Below, piece after piece: positions 40,720-50,602 of a stretch of 56,450 bases of DNA. The stretch is taken from NCBI GenBank assembly GCA_035298965.1, contig DATGXO010000238.1, positions 1 to 56,450 of the forward strand, given 5' to 3'. The notes beneath the pieces are model-generated. The model saw only the letters and a program-made list of their open reading frames with translations, did not search any database and was not told the DNA's origin. A program made the translations under genes and the position numbers. Numbering within the stretch: position 1 is the first letter of the stretch; every line of letters begins with the position of its first letter. The stretch comes from CAJCBL01 sp035298965. GTDB lineage: Bacteria > Verrucomicrobiota > Verrucomicrobiia > Opitutales > Opitutaceae.

Positions 40720-42402
40720 TCAACGCTCGACGCGAGCGTACGGACCGACAACCGCGCCGGTAAAATGGATGCCGCCGCCGGCCGCGTTGGTCGTGATCGG
40801 TTTCAGGTCGGCATCGGCGACGAGTGCACGCCATTCGCCCTCGGGCGCCCGAAACGCGAAACCGCCGCTGAGCTCATCGCCCGTGATCCGCAGCTCCAGC
40901 CGGTCGAGCACGGGAATGATCGCGCGTGCGAGGCGCTCGGGTTTGCCGCCGTTGGCGAGGTCGAGAAACACCTCGAGCCCCTCCGCCGTGCGACGCACAC
41001 CGAAGAAATAGTGCTGCTTCTCGCTCTGGAACAGCGCCAGCCCGGCCGCGACGCCCTCCTCCGTCGGCACGGTGAGTGCGGTGGAGACGTCGAACTTCGC
41101 ATGCTGCAGCCGGCGGCCGAGGAACGAGGGATTGCCGAGGCTGTCGAGCGTATCCGCGCGCGGTGTGAGGCTGAGCTGCCCCTGCGGCGAGGTGAAGCTC
41201 CACCATTTCTCGGCGGGCGTGCGCGCCATCAGCCAGAGCGGCGCCGGCTGCTCGGCGCCGGAATCGAACTCGTCGCGCCAGGTGAAGTTGCCCGAGAGCG
41301 GCATGGGCGCGGGGCTCACGGCTGCCGTTTGCGGCGCGCGCACCGTGTACGGCACGCGCTCGCCGGGCGGCAGGATGAGCGGCCAGCCGTCGTCGGTCCA
41401 TATCACGGGCAGCAGGAACGTCTCGCGGCCGGTCGCCTGATAGCCGTGCTGGAACGGCCGACACGCGAGGAACACTGCCCACCAATTGCCGTCGGGGCCT
41501 TCAACGAGGTTGGCGTGGCCGGTGGCGGTCACGGCCTGCGGCGCGGCGCCATCGAGGTCGCGTTGCGTGAGGATCGGATTCTTTTCCCACGGCACGAATG
41601 GTCCGGTGGGCGCCTTGCTGCGCAGGATGACCTGCGAGTGGTTGATGCTGGTGCCACCCTCGGCGCAACAGATGTAGTACCAGCCGTCCTTCTTGAAGAG
41701 GTGCGGGCCCTCGATCCACACGGGCTTCTTGCTCAGGTCGACGCCGCCGTTGACGACGATCGAGCGCGGGCCGACGAGCTGCTGCTTCGCGACGTCGAAC
41801 TCCTGGATCCAGATCGCGCGGTGGCCGTCGTAGAGCGGCTTGTTGTCGGGCGGATTGCCGTTGTTGACCATCCAGGCGCGGCCGTCGTCGTCAAAGTACA
41901 GTGACGGATCGATGCCGTCGAACGGCAGCCACTGCGGATCGGACCACGGGCCAGCGGGGTTCGTGGCGGTGACGAGGAAATTGCCGCCGCCGTCCACGAG
42001 CGTGCACACGACATAGAACACGCCGTCGTGGTACTTGATCGTGGGCGCGAAAAGTCCGCGCGTGATGCGCAGTCCCGCGAAGCTCATCTGCGACGGCCGA
42101 TCGATCACGTTGCCGAGCTGACTCCAGTGCACGAGATCGCGGCTGTGGAAGACCGGGATGCCGGGGAAATAAGAGAACGTGGAGTTGATCAGGTAGTAGT
42201 CCTCGCCCACGCGGCAGATCGCAGGGTCGGGATAAAAACCGGCGAGGATCGGATTGCGGAAATGGCCGGCGGGCAGCGGCGCGGCGAAGACATCATCGCG
42301 GCCGGTGTACTCGAACCAGTCGAAGCGCACGGGCTCGGCGGCGGCGAGTGCGGCGGGAATCAGGGCAGCGGCCGCACAAGCGGCGGCGAGAAGCGTTTTC
42401 AT
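40720..42402 (-). CDS. GH43 beta-xylosidase/arabinofuranosidase, secreted
   Basis: A 560-residue family 43 glycosidase with a signal peptide (1-21, 'ALA-AAEP'). Residues 45-330 form the five-bladed propeller: catalytic Asp in 'AGFYPDPAICRV', pKa-modulating Asp in 'DGIDPSLYFDDDG', and acid Glu in 'VWIEGPHLFKKDG'. Residues 370-560 are the beta-sandwich C-terminal domain found in xylosidase-type GH43 proteins ('GNFTWRDEFDSGAEQPAPLW'). It likely removes xylose or arabinose from xylo-oligosaccharides in the periplasm. Last gene of the eight-gene xylan operon, 22 bases after the esterase gene. Confidence 0.92.
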   Translation of the reverse strand: MKTLLAAACAAAALIPAALAAAEPVRFDWFEYTGRDDVFAAPLPAGHFRNPILAGFYPDPAICRVGEDYYLINSTFSYFPGIPVFHSRDLVHWSQLGNVIDRPSQMSFAGLRITRGLFAPTIKYHDGVFYVVCTLVDGGGNFLVTATNPAGPWSDPQWLPFDGIDPSLYFDDDGRAWMVNNGNPPDNKPLYDGHRAIWIQEFDVAKQQLVGPRSIVVNGGVDLSKKPVWIEGPHLFKKDGWYYICCAEGGTSINHSQVILRSKAPTGPFVPWEKNPILTQRDLDGAAPQAVTATGHANLVEGPDGNWWAVFLACRPFQHGYQATGRETFLLPVIWTDDGWPLILPPGERVPYTVRAPQTAAVSPAPMPLSGNFTWRDEFDSGAEQPAPLWLMARTPAEKWWSFTSPQGQLSLTPRADTLDSLGNPSFLGRRLQHAKFDVSTALTVPTEEGVAAGLALFQSEKQHYFFGVRRTAEGLEVFLDLANGGKPERLARAIIPVLDRLELRITGDELSGGFAFRAPEGEWRALVADADLKPITTNAAGGGIHFTGAVVGPYARVER

Positions 42403-42424
42403 AGGCGGGGAAGTTCTTGGGGAT

Positions 42425-44356
42425 TCACCAGTTGTCCGACCGGAAGGGCGCAGCGGGCAGACCCGCGCCGTTGAAGAGGGTTGCGAGCGGATTCGCCTGC
42501 CACGCGTAGCGCACCGCGACCGGCTGCGGCACCTCGGGCGAGGAAACGACAACTGTGTCGCCCTCGATCCGCGCCGCGGCCCAACGCCACACGCGATCGG
42601 CGCCGGCGATGGCGAACTCGCCCAGCTTCTCGCCACGCGCCACAAGTCCGCCGTCCGTGCCCGTGAATCGGATGCGCAGCGCGCCAGCCAGCGGCTCCAG
42701 CGCGGCGAAGGTCGGGCCAGCGGAAACGACTTCGCGACCGTACACGTCGCGCAAGGCGAGAAGCGCGAGACGTTCGCCTACCGGAAGTTTGTCGGTCGGA
42801 TGAATGTCGGTCGCGTCGCCGGTGTCGACGGTCACCGCACAACCGGCGTGCGGCACGGTGCGGCCGATTTCGAGTTGGATCTCGCGGATTTGCGTCCAGC
42901 CGTCGGCCTGCGCCGGGGGTGAAGCAAGCCGGCCGGTGAATGCCGGCAGCGAGGCGATGTAGAACGGCAACGTTTCCTGCCCGAAGAGCGCGCGCCAGTC
43001 GGCGATCAACGCCGGAAGCAACGTGCGGTACTGCGGCGCGTTGAACTGGTTCGCCTCGCCCTGGTACCAGAGCGCGCCGGCGATCGCCAGCGGCGCGAGC
43101 GGACGGATCATGCCATTGAAAAGCACCGAGGGCATGGTCGGGTAGTTCTCGTAGCCGAGCGGCAACGGGTGCGGTGCGCGCGCGTCGACGCTCACCGCGC
43201 CGCGCCACTCGCCTTCGAGCGGGATGGCGGTGCCGTCACCGAGGACGAGTTTCAGCTCGGCTGCGGGAGTGGTGAAACCACCATCGGGCTTCGTCTTAAG
43301 CACGCGGATCGCGACGACGTTGCGGCCCGGGCGCAACACATCGGAAGGAATCGGATAGACGCGCGGATTCTCGACCCAAGAACTCGCGCCGACCCAGCGG
43401 CCGTTGAGGAAAACCGTGTCCATCTTCTCGACGACACCGAGCAGGCACTTCGCGGTGCCGGCCGGAAGCGGGTCGGGCAACATGATCTCGCGACGCAGCC
43501 AGACGACGGCCGGAGTCGTCGGCACGCCGAGGGCGGCAAACGCGCTCTTGAGCGACGTCGGCTTCCACGCGGCGGTGTCGAGCGCCTCGCCGCCCCACCC
43601 TTCGCGCTGGCCGCGGTCGAACTCGTCGTACCAATGGCTCACATAATTGCCGTACTCCTCACCGCCGCGCGCGCGCAGGCGCGCGATCTCGGCGAACGCC
43701 GGCCGGAATTCCGCCATCGGCGCGAGCGCCTCGGGCGACATCCAGCACTCCGCGAAGGTTCCGCCCACGGCGGCTTGCATCAGGCCCACGGGTACGCCGG
43801 TCTCGGCGTTGGTCTTGCGAGCGAAAAAGTATGCGACCGCGGAAAAGCTGCCGGCGTTCTCCGGCGTGCACGGGCGCCACTCGCCCTGCGGCACCGCGGC
43901 CGCGGCGTAGGCGGATTTCGCGCCGCCCCGAAACAGGCGGATGCCGGGCTGATTCGCCGCCGCGACTTCAGCCGCGCCATCACGCGCGCGGGCGAGACCG
44001 AACTCCATGTTGGATTGTCCGCTGCACAGCCACACGTCGCCCACGAGCACATCGGAGAACTCGCAGTGCTGCGGGCCGTCGATCGTGAGCGTGTACGGGC
44101 CGCCAGCGGGCGGCGGTGCGAACTCGGCCTGCCAACGCCCGTCCGCCGCCGCGACCGCGATGGCAGTCATGCCGCCGATCGCGACGCGCACCTCGTCGCC
44201 GGGCGTCGCCCACCCCCACACGCGGTTCATCTGACCACGTTGGAGCACCATGTGTTCACCGATGATCGGCGAGACGAACGGCAACGCCGCCGGAGCGGCG
44301 CCCAGTCCGGCGCAGGCCAGAAGTCCGGCGAGAAAGAGGAGCGAAAGACGTTTCAT
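42425..44356 (-). CDS. Sialate O-acetylesterase-like carbohydrate esterase (acetylxylan esterase candidate)
   Basis: A 643-residue SGNH-hydrolase-type esterase of the SASA family. The nucleophile is in 'WLCSGQSNMEFGLARA' near residue 113 and the Asp/His pair in 'DTGDATDIHPTDKLPVG'. A galactose-binding-like domain ('VEKMDTVFLNGRWVGASSW') is inserted in the middle, as usual in this family. A signal peptide (1-20) has 'LLAC' at 12-15, so a lipoprotein is possible but the box is weak. Inside a xylan operon, de-acetylation of xylo-oligosaccharides is the likely job, rather than sialic acid; this is inference from context. 24 bases after GH67. Confidence 0.9.
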   Translation of the reverse strand: MKRLSLLFLAGLLACAGLGAAPAALPFVSPIIGEHMVLQRGQMNRVWGWATPGDEVRVAIGGMTAIAVAAADGRWQAEFAPPPAGGPYTLTIDGPQHCEFSDVLVGDVWLCSGQSNMEFGLARARDGAAEVAAANQPGIRLFRGGAKSAYAAAAVPQGEWRPCTPENAGSFSAVAYFFARKTNAETGVPVGLMQAAVGGTFAECWMSPEALAPMAEFRPAFAEIARLRARGGEEYGNYVSHWYDEFDRGQREGWGGEALDTAAWKPTSLKSAFAALGVPTTPAVVWLRREIMLPDPLPAGTAKCLLGVVEKMDTVFLNGRWVGASSWVENPRVYPIPSDVLRPGRNVVAIRVLKTKPDGGFTTPAAELKLVLGDGTAIPLEGEWRGAVSVDARAPHPLPLGYENYPTMPSVLFNGMIRPLAPLAIAGALWYQGEANQFNAPQYRTLLPALIADWRALFGQETLPFYIASLPAFTGRLASPPAQADGWTQIREIQLEIGRTVPHAGCAVTVDTGDATDIHPTDKLPVGERLALLALRDVYGREVVSAGPTFAALEPLAGALRIRFTGTDGGLVARGEKLGEFAIAGADRVWRWAAARIEGDTVVVSSPEVPQPVAVRYAWQANPLATLFNGAGLPAAPFRSDNW

Positions 44357-44380
44357 GGAAGCGAAAGCAGGAAGAGACAC

Positions 44381-46501
44381 TCAGCGTGCCGACGGATCGC
44401 CTGGCGCAAACCGCAGGCGGAAATCGCGGTAGTACTCGAGCGGGTGCGCCGCGGACTCGACGCCGGCCGGCAACGGGCGTTTCGCAAACGTTTGGAAATA
44501 GAGCAGACAGCCGTCGCGCCAGAACTCGGCATCGCGCTCCTGCCGCGCGAGCAGTTGTGCCACGAGCGCGTGGCGCTCGTCGTCGACCTGCCCCCGGAGC
44601 GAAGCCCACGTCATGCGCCAGGCGCGCACCTGCTCCACGCCGGATTGATAATGCAGGCAGAGCTCGTCCCATAGCGGCCGGCCGGAGGCGAGCGGCCGAT
44701 CCCACGGCACGTGGTGGAACCAGAGGAGAAATTTCTCCGGGCAACGCGCGGGATCGCCGAAGACCTGCGCCACCTCGGGCCGGTACTGCGCGACGGCGTT
44801 GGAACCGCTCGCCGTGCGGTCGAAGCCGAGACCGCGGGCATCGGCACGGTGGTAGTAGACGGAGGTCCAGTCGGCGCGGGCGGCGCGGTCGACCCACGGA
44901 CCGGGTCCGTAGTGGTGGCCCTCGGCCATGATGTGGTGCAAACCGAGAGGCATCGAGTAATTCACTACCGCCTCGCGCGAGGCGAGCAGCATGGCGGTGA
45001 CCGGCTGCACGACCGCGGGCGAATTGGAGAATGTCAGGCGCGTCCACTCGTCGGCGATCGCGGCGGCGGAGAGCGTGTGGTCCCACGCGAGCCGGCCAAA
45101 GGCGTACCAGTTGGCGGCGGCGAGCGGGTGCCCGGTCCAGTTGCGGTCGGTGCCGGTGTTGGCGACGCCGGCGATCAGCGAGTCCGCGTGGCGATCGATC
45201 GATCCGTCGATCACGCGCGCGACTGTGGAGCCCGGGCCGGCGCAGAACGTGTCGGCATCCAACGTTTCCCTCCACATCGGCGCGAGGAACGCGAGTTGCG
45301 CGGAGCCACCAAGGTATTCCTGCGTGATCTGCAATTCCGGGGCGAGCGGCGTGCGCGGCATCGCGCCGAAGAGCGGGTGGAACGGCTCGCGCGGCATGAA
45401 GTCGATCGCGCCGTTCTTCACCTGCACAAAGACGTTCGCGCGGAACTTGCCGTCGAGCGGCGTGAATTCGTTGTAGGCCTGCTTCGCGCGGTCGTCGGGC
45501 GCCTCGTGGCTGTAGACGAACGCGCGCCAGATCACCACGCCGCCGTGCGGCGCGAGGGCGTCGGCGAGCGTGTTCGCGCCTTCGGCGTGCGTGCGGCCGT
45601 AGTCCTGCGGACCGGGCTGGCCCTCGGAGTTGGCCTTCACAAGGAAGCCCCCGAAGTCGGGCACGTGGCGGTAGATTTCGTCGGCTTTGTTTTTCCACCA
45701 CAAGCGCACAGCCGGGTCGAGCGGATCGGCGGTCGGCAAACCGCCGATCTCCTTCGGCGCGCTGAACCGCGCGGTGAGGTAGACGCGCACGCCGTACGGG
45801 CGGAACACCGCGGCGAGCGCGGCGATCTTCTCAAGGTACGGTGCGGTGAGGATGGTCGCGTTGGCGTTGACGTTGTTGAGCACCGCGCCGTTGAGCCCGA
45901 TCGAGGCGCACGCGCGTGCGTAGTCGGTATAGCGCGGGTCGATCACCTCGGGCAGCTTCGGCCAGTCCCAAATCGAGAAGCCGGCGTAGCCGCGCTCGAC
46001 GAAACCGTCGAGGTTGTCCCAGTGGTTGAGCAGCCGGCGCTTGATGCGCGGCGCGCTCGCCAGCCCGTCGAGCTCGGCGACCGGGCGCGCGGTCTGGATC
46101 TGGCGCAACAACGCAAACGCGCCGTAGAGCGCACCGAGATCGTTGTTGGCGGAGATGACCAAGCGCGAGCTGCCGTCGCGCTCGACGCGTAGCGCATAGG
46201 CGTCGGGCCCGCCGGCGATCACACGGGTGGATTGAGCGACGCGCACGGCCACCTCGCGCCCGAGCAGTCCGCGAAGCCCAGCCACGAGCTCCGCGCGCGC
46301 GGCGGCGAGCGTGGGCGAATCAGCACCGGTGGGCGTGGAGAGCACCAGTTCGGCAAACGCATCCGCGTACTCGGCACGAAGCGCGGGGTCGGTCACCGGC
46401 TCGTAACGCAGCCAGAGCCGGTAGCCATCCTCGCCGCGGGCAAGCGCGGCGAGCATAAGCAAGAGGAGGAGCGGCGATCGAAGCAGAGAGCGCAGGGTCA
46501 T
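44381..46501 (-). CDS. aguA: GH67 alpha-glucuronidase
   Basis: A 706-residue family 67 enzyme with a signal peptide (about 1-23). It removes terminal 4-O-methyl-glucuronic acid from xylo-oligosaccharides. The acid Glu is in 'VKANSEGQPGPQDYGRTHAEG', and the Asp and Glu that form the base pair are in 'GAIDFMPREPFHPLFG', matching the residues of characterised GH67 enzymes. 'MWRETLDADTFCAGPGSTV' and 'HHIMAEGHHYGPGPW' are further family blocks. Length is normal. The release of glucuronate connects it to the KDG kinase at the end of the locus. 17 bases after the first GH8 gene. Confidence 0.95.
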   Translation of the reverse strand: MTLRSLLRSPLLLLLMLAALARGEDGYRLWLRYEPVTDPALRAEYADAFAELVLSTPTGADSPTLAAARAELVAGLRGLLGREVAVRVAQSTRVIAGGPDAYALRVERDGSSRLVISANNDLGALYGAFALLRQIQTARPVAELDGLASAPRIKRRLLNHWDNLDGFVERGYAGFSIWDWPKLPEVIDPRYTDYARACASIGLNGAVLNNVNANATILTAPYLEKIAALAAVFRPYGVRVYLTARFSAPKEIGGLPTADPLDPAVRLWWKNKADEIYRHVPDFGGFLVKANSEGQPGPQDYGRTHAEGANTLADALAPHGGVVIWRAFVYSHEAPDDRAKQAYNEFTPLDGKFRANVFVQVKNGAIDFMPREPFHPLFGAMPRTPLAPELQITQEYLGGSAQLAFLAPMWRETLDADTFCAGPGSTVARVIDGSIDRHADSLIAGVANTGTDRNWTGHPLAAANWYAFGRLAWDHTLSAAAIADEWTRLTFSNSPAVVQPVTAMLLASREAVVNYSMPLGLHHIMAEGHHYGPGPWVDRAARADWTSVYYHRADARGLGFDRTASGSNAVAQYRPEVAQVFGDPARCPEKFLLWFHHVPWDRPLASGRPLWDELCLHYQSGVEQVRAWRMTWASLRGQVDDERHALVAQLLARQERDAEFWRDGCLLYFQTFAKRPLPAGVESAAHPLEYYRDFRLRFAPGDPSAR

Positions 46502-46518
46502 GGTGGAAGCGGAGAGGT

Positions 46519-47742
46519 TCAAGGTGCCGGTGGGGCGTGGATGCGGTAGCGACCGCCGACCTGAAGCAACGCGAGGAAGTAGAGCAAGCCGTCGTAGTAC
46601 CGCTCGCGGCCGGCAGGGATGGGCATTTCCCAGAGGCGTTGGACGAAGAGCTTCGCAGCGTCGTTGTCGGCGGCGAGCGCACCGACCGCCGCCATCGCGG
46701 GCAGGCCCGGCGAGTAGTCGGCTGTGAGCGGACGCCCGTCGAGCGTGTAGTTGTTCGGCATTGTCGCGCCCTGCGCGGCGAGGAACGCGAGCACGCGGTT
46801 GCTCTGCTCGACCGCCCACGGATCTCGGCCGAACCACCCCCAGTCGAGCGCGACATTTCCGATCGTGCGGTACGCATCGAAGAGGAAGTTCTCATGGCCA
46901 TCGCGCGCGTGCGGCCGCCCGTCGAATTCGGAATAATCCGGCATCAGCCCGGTGACCGGGTGCGCGGCGGCGCGGAGCAGTCTGCGGCTCTCCCTCGCGG
47001 CCTCGGTGAGAAACGCGCGGTCGGCCGGATCGGCGGCCCAACGCGCCCAGAGTTCGTAGAAGGCGGGCAGGTGGTACGACGGATCGGTGATGCGGCTGCC
47101 CGGCCCGTGCGGCACGAACACGATCTGCTTGTGCTCGCGGTCGAACATCGGCGGCACGGGAACGGTGCCGGGGCGTCCGTTGATCATCTGGCGGAGCAGC
47201 GCCTGCGCCTCCTGCCCGTAGTTGAAGATCCCCTCGCCGTTGCCCCAGCGATGCGCGGCGAAAAAGAGCGCCATCACGAACCATTCTTCGCCGTCGGGCG
47301 CGGGGCCGGGCCGCCCGATCTTCGTGCCGTCGTAACGGCAGTGCCAGGCGTAGTAGCCGGCGGAGGGACCCTCCTCCATGAACATGTGGCGTTTCGTCCA
47401 GCGCCAGATGCGGTCGAACTCGGCGCGCTCGTCCAGCTGCACCGCTAGCATCATGCCGTACGACTGGCCCTCGGTGCGCACATCATCGTGCGCGATGTCG
47501 GGCAGGTACGTCATCTGGTCGGCAGTCGTGTAGAACAGCCGCTCGGTCGCGGGATCGCCGACGGTGAACTGCCGCCAAGCAGCGGTGAGTTTCGCATCGA
47601 GCGCGACTTCGGTCTTGCCGAGGTGCTCGGCGAAAAGATTGCGGTACCGGCCGGTTTCGGACGATGGACTGTTCGCAGAAGTGGCGCGCAAGCTGACGCC
47701 CATAGCGAGGCCGCACGCGGCGAGCGTGAGGAGAGTTTTCAT
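46519..47742 (-). CDS. GH8 reducing-end xylose-releasing exo-oligoxylanase, copy 1
   Basis: A 407-residue family 8 (alpha/alpha)6-barrel enzyme with a signal peptide (1-23). The general acid Glu91 is in 'DDVRTEGQSYGMMLAV' and the base Asp in 'LFDAYRTIGNVALDWGW', as in characterised reducing-end exo-oligoxylanases (Rex). Rex enzymes cut single xylose units from the reducing end of oligosaccharides; the alternatives in GH8 are endoglucanase and chitosanase, less likely here by sequence style and context. A paralogue lies directly upstream (49 bases between them). Confidence 0.9.
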   Translation of the reverse strand: MKTLLTLAACGLAMGVSLRATSANSPSSETGRYRNLFAEHLGKTEVALDAKLTAAWRQFTVGDPATERLFYTTADQMTYLPDIAHDDVRTEGQSYGMMLAVQLDERAEFDRIWRWTKRHMFMEEGPSAGYYAWHCRYDGTKIGRPGPAPDGEEWFVMALFFAAHRWGNGEGIFNYGQEAQALLRQMINGRPGTVPVPPMFDREHKQIVFVPHGPGSRITDPSYHLPAFYELWARWAADPADRAFLTEAARESRRLLRAAAHPVTGLMPDYSEFDGRPHARDGHENFLFDAYRTIGNVALDWGWFGRDPWAVEQSNRVLAFLAAQGATMPNNYTLDGRPLTADYSPGLPAMAAVGALAADNDAAKLFVQRLWEMPIPAGRERYYDGLLYFLALLQVGGRYRIHAPPAP

Positions 47743-47791
47743 AGGGGATGAGGTTTCCGGCGCCAGGCGCCGGTGAGTGAACTCGTCCGAC

Positions 47792-49018
47792 TCAGCGGGC
47801 AGAAGTGACCGGCGGATGAACGCGGAACCGACCACCAGCTTCTAGCAGGGCGAGGAAATAGAGCAGGCCGTTGTAGTAGCGCCAGCGACCCTCGGGCGGC
47901 GGGGCATCCCAAAGGCGCTGAAGAAAGGGCCGGGAATTTTCCGGGTCGGCGGCGAGGCCGGCGACCGCCGCCATCGCGACCAGGCCGATCGACTCGTCCG
48001 TCGAGATCGGCTGCCCGTCGACGGTGTAACGATCGGGAATGAAAGCGCCTTGCCCGAGCAGGAAACGCAGCACGCGATTGCTTCGCTCAACCTGCCATGG
48101 ATCGGCGGCGAACCAGGCGTGGTCGAGCGCGACGTGCGCGAGCGTGCGCCACGCGTCGTAACGAAAATCTCCCTGCGGGCCGGCGACCGGCCGGCCGTCG
48201 AAGTGCGCGTACTCGGGCATGAGGCCAGTGCTCGCGTGCGCGGCGCGGCGGAAGAACGCGCGGCTCTCGGCGGCGCACGCCGCCCAGAATCGGCGCCCCT
48301 CCTCGTCGCGATCCCAGCGCGCCCAGAGTTCGTAGAAAAACGGCAGGTGGTACGACGGATCGGTGAAGCGGCTGGCCTGCGCCGTCGGCGCGAAGACTAC
48401 CTGGCGGTGTTCGGCGTCGAAGATCGCGGTGATCTCGCCACCGCGGGCGTTGTCGCGCATCGCGTCGAGCAGCGCCTGCGCCTCCGCAGCGTAATCGATG
48501 TCGCCGGAGCCGGAGGGTTGGCCCCAACGGTTGGCGGCGAAGAGCAGCGCCATCGCGAACCACTCCTCGCCATCGCTGGCGGAGCCCGCGTCGATGTGGG
48601 TACCATCGAAGCGGCACTGCCACGCGAAGTAGCCACGGCGCGGGCCGGCCGCGTGGTACATGTGCGCCTTCGCCCAGCGCCAGAGGCGATCGAACTCGGC
48701 GCGCCGGTCGAGTTGCACCGCGAGCATCAGACCGTACGACATGCCTTCGCTGCGCACGTCGCCGTTGCCGACATCGGCGATGTACGCCTGATCGGCGCCT
48801 ACGGGATAGAAGAGTCGCTGGTCCTCATCGCGGCCTTCGAAAAAGTGCGCCCATGCTGCGTCGATCTTCGCCTGCACCTCAGCATCGGTTTTGCCGAGCA
48901 GTTCGGTGAAGAGGTTGCGGTACTGGCCGGTGGCGAAGGAGCCAGCGTGCTCCATCGCGGCTGTGCAGCAAACGAACGCCGCGCCTGCAAAGAGGGAAAG
49001 GAGGCGACGCAGCGACAT
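47792..49018 (-). CDS. GH8 reducing-end xylose-releasing exo-oligoxylanase, copy 2
   Basis: A 408-residue paralogue of the neighbouring GH8 gene, colinear over its whole length. The general acid is again Glu91 ('GDVRSEGMSYGLMLAV') and the base Asp lies in 'RYDAWRTLAHVALDHAW'. Hydrophobic N-terminus with 'CCTA' at 17-20 may be a signal peptide or a lipobox variant. Shared blocks include 'GYFAWQCRFDGTHI', 'DPSYHLPFFYELWARW' and the C-terminus 'GLLYFLALLEAGGRFRVH'. Divergence is considerable, so the copies are old and may differ in substrate length or decoration tolerance. 21 bases after the transporter gene. Confidence 0.9.
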   Translation of the reverse strand: MSLRRLLSLFAGAAFVCCTAAMEHAGSFATGQYRNLFTELLGKTDAEVQAKIDAAWAHFFEGRDEDQRLFYPVGADQAYIADVGNGDVRSEGMSYGLMLAVQLDRRAEFDRLWRWAKAHMYHAAGPRRGYFAWQCRFDGTHIDAGSASDGEEWFAMALLFAANRWGQPSGSGDIDYAAEAQALLDAMRDNARGGEITAIFDAEHRQVVFAPTAQASRFTDPSYHLPFFYELWARWDRDEEGRRFWAACAAESRAFFRRAAHASTGLMPEYAHFDGRPVAGPQGDFRYDAWRTLAHVALDHAWFAADPWQVERSNRVLRFLLGQGAFIPDRYTVDGQPISTDESIGLVAMAAVAGLAADPENSRPFLQRLWDAPPPEGRWRYYNGLLYFLALLEAGGRFRVHPPVTSAR

Positions 49019-49039
49019 GGCAGAAACGGCTCCGCGCGA

Positions 49040-50539
49040 TCAGGCCGCGGCGGCGGCTTTGCGGCGACGGTCGAGTTCGTCGGCCATCTCGAGCGTGCGG
49101 CCCTTGGTGAGCGTGCAGAGTGCGATCGCGATTGCCGCGCCGAAGAAGCAGACCGCCACACCGAAGCTCGACGACATGTGGTAGCCGTGGACCGCGTTCG
49201 CCGCGCTCGGAGCGGTGGTCTCGTACCCCCAGAAACCCGACATCGCCCAGAGGAAGACGGCGGAGCCGAGTGCGAGTCCCGATTTCAGCGCGAAGCCGAT
49301 GGTGGCGAAAACCATGCCAGTGAAGCGGCGGCCGGTCTGCCACTCCGAGTAGTCGGCTGCATCGGCGTACATCGCCCAGGCGACGGCGATCGTGGGTGCG
49401 TACACAACGGAGCCGAGCGCGGCGAGCACGAGCATGGCAGTAGTGTTAGCCGGCGAGATCCAATAATACGCGCAGGAGTTGATGCCACCGAGGAGGAAGC
49501 CCCAGAAGATGACCGTCTTCTTGCCGAAGCGTTTCGACAGGGTCGCGGAGAGGATGATGAACACGATCGTCGTCGCGGTGCCGACCATGTTGATGATGCT
49601 GTTGAAGACATCGGCGACGTTGCCCGGCAGGTTCTCGCGGGTGCCGTGCGCGATGTAGCCGAGCCATTCGAATACGCCGGTTCCGGGCGTCATGTCGCCG
49701 GTCGTTAGCCCGAGTTTGGCGATGAAGTCGAACATCGCGGGCTTGTCGGCGTAATGGTGGTAGAAGTTGTAGTGCGCCCCACCGCGGTAGGTGAGCATCG
49801 CGAAGTTAAAGATGGTGAACGCGACCAGCGCCATCCACGGCTTGTTCTTCAGGAGGTCGACGAAGTCCTGCTTCGGCGAGGCCTTCACCGTGGTGGTGGG
49901 CTTGATGCGCTCCTTCGTGGTAAGGAAGGTGACGAGGAACAGCACGAGGCAAAGCACCGCCCAGAGCGTCATCGTCATCTGCCAGCCGTGCTGGCGGTCG
50001 TGGTTCTTGGCGAACTTGGCGACGAGCGGCAGCGTGCAACCGCCGACGATGAACTGCGCGATGTTGACGGCGACGAAGCGGTACGAGTTCAGCTTCGTGC
50101 GCTCGTTAAGATCGCCCGTCATGACCGCACTCAGGGCCGAGTACGGCATGTTGTTCATCGAGTAGAGCGTCATCAGGATCGTGTTCGTGATGCCGGCGTA
50201 CGCGATCATCATACCGGTGCTCCACCCCTTCGGAGTGGTGTAGGCGAGGATCATCACGGCGCACCACGGAATCGCGGTCCAGAGCACCCACGGGCGGAAC
50301 TTGCCCCAGCGGGTGTTTGTGCGGTCGGCCAGGATACCCATGACCGGATCGAAGATGGCGTCCCACAGGCGCGGCCAGAGGAGGATCGCGGCGGCGGCAC
50401 CGGAGGACAGACCAAACACATCGGTGTAGAAATTGGTCTGGAACAGCACCATCGTCATGAAGACGAAGTTGGCCGCGGCATCGCCGCCGCTGTAACCGGC
50501 TTTTTCGAGGAAGGAGAGACGCTGAGGGGTCTGGCTCAT
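49040..50539 (-). CDS. GPH-family sodium:sugar symporter (xyloside transporter)
   Basis: A 499-residue inner-membrane transporter with about 12 helices, of the glycoside-pentoside-hexuronide family (XynP/YicJ/MelB type). 'SFLEKAGYSGGDAAANFVF' at the N-terminus, 'WDAIFDPVMGILADRTNTRWGKFRPW' (given as two parts around residues 60-85) and 'AMYADAADYSEWQTGRRFTGM' near 400 are the family motifs; the last contains the Asp/Trp pattern conserved in cation coupling and substrate binding. It probably imports xylose, xylobiose or short xylo-oligosaccharides. Located between GH8 and GH52, which fits uptake before cytoplasmic hydrolysis. Confidence 0.92.
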   Translation of the reverse strand: MSQTPQRLSFLEKAGYSGGDAAANFVFMTMVLFQTNFYTDVFGLSSGAAAAILLWPRLWDAIFDPVMGILADRTNTRWGKFRPWVLWTAIPWCAVMILAYTTPKGWSTGMMIAYAGITNTILMTLYSMNNMPYSALSAVMTGDLNERTKLNSYRFVAVNIAQFIVGGCTLPLVAKFAKNHDRQHGWQMTMTLWAVLCLVLFLVTFLTTKERIKPTTTVKASPKQDFVDLLKNKPWMALVAFTIFNFAMLTYRGGAHYNFYHHYADKPAMFDFIAKLGLTTGDMTPGTGVFEWLGYIAHGTRENLPGNVADVFNSIINMVGTATTIVFIILSATLSKRFGKKTVIFWGFLLGGINSCAYYWISPANTTAMLVLAALGSVVYAPTIAVAWAMYADAADYSEWQTGRRFTGMVFATIGFALKSGLALGSAVFLWAMSGFWGYETTAPSAANAVHGYHMSSSFGVAVCFFGAAIAIALCTLTKGRTLEMADELDRRRKAAAAA

Positions 50540-50602
50540 GGGTGGAGCTCGGTGGGGTTGAAAACGCGGAGAGGGGAAACGCGGCCGCTGGCCGCCGGCG
50601 GG

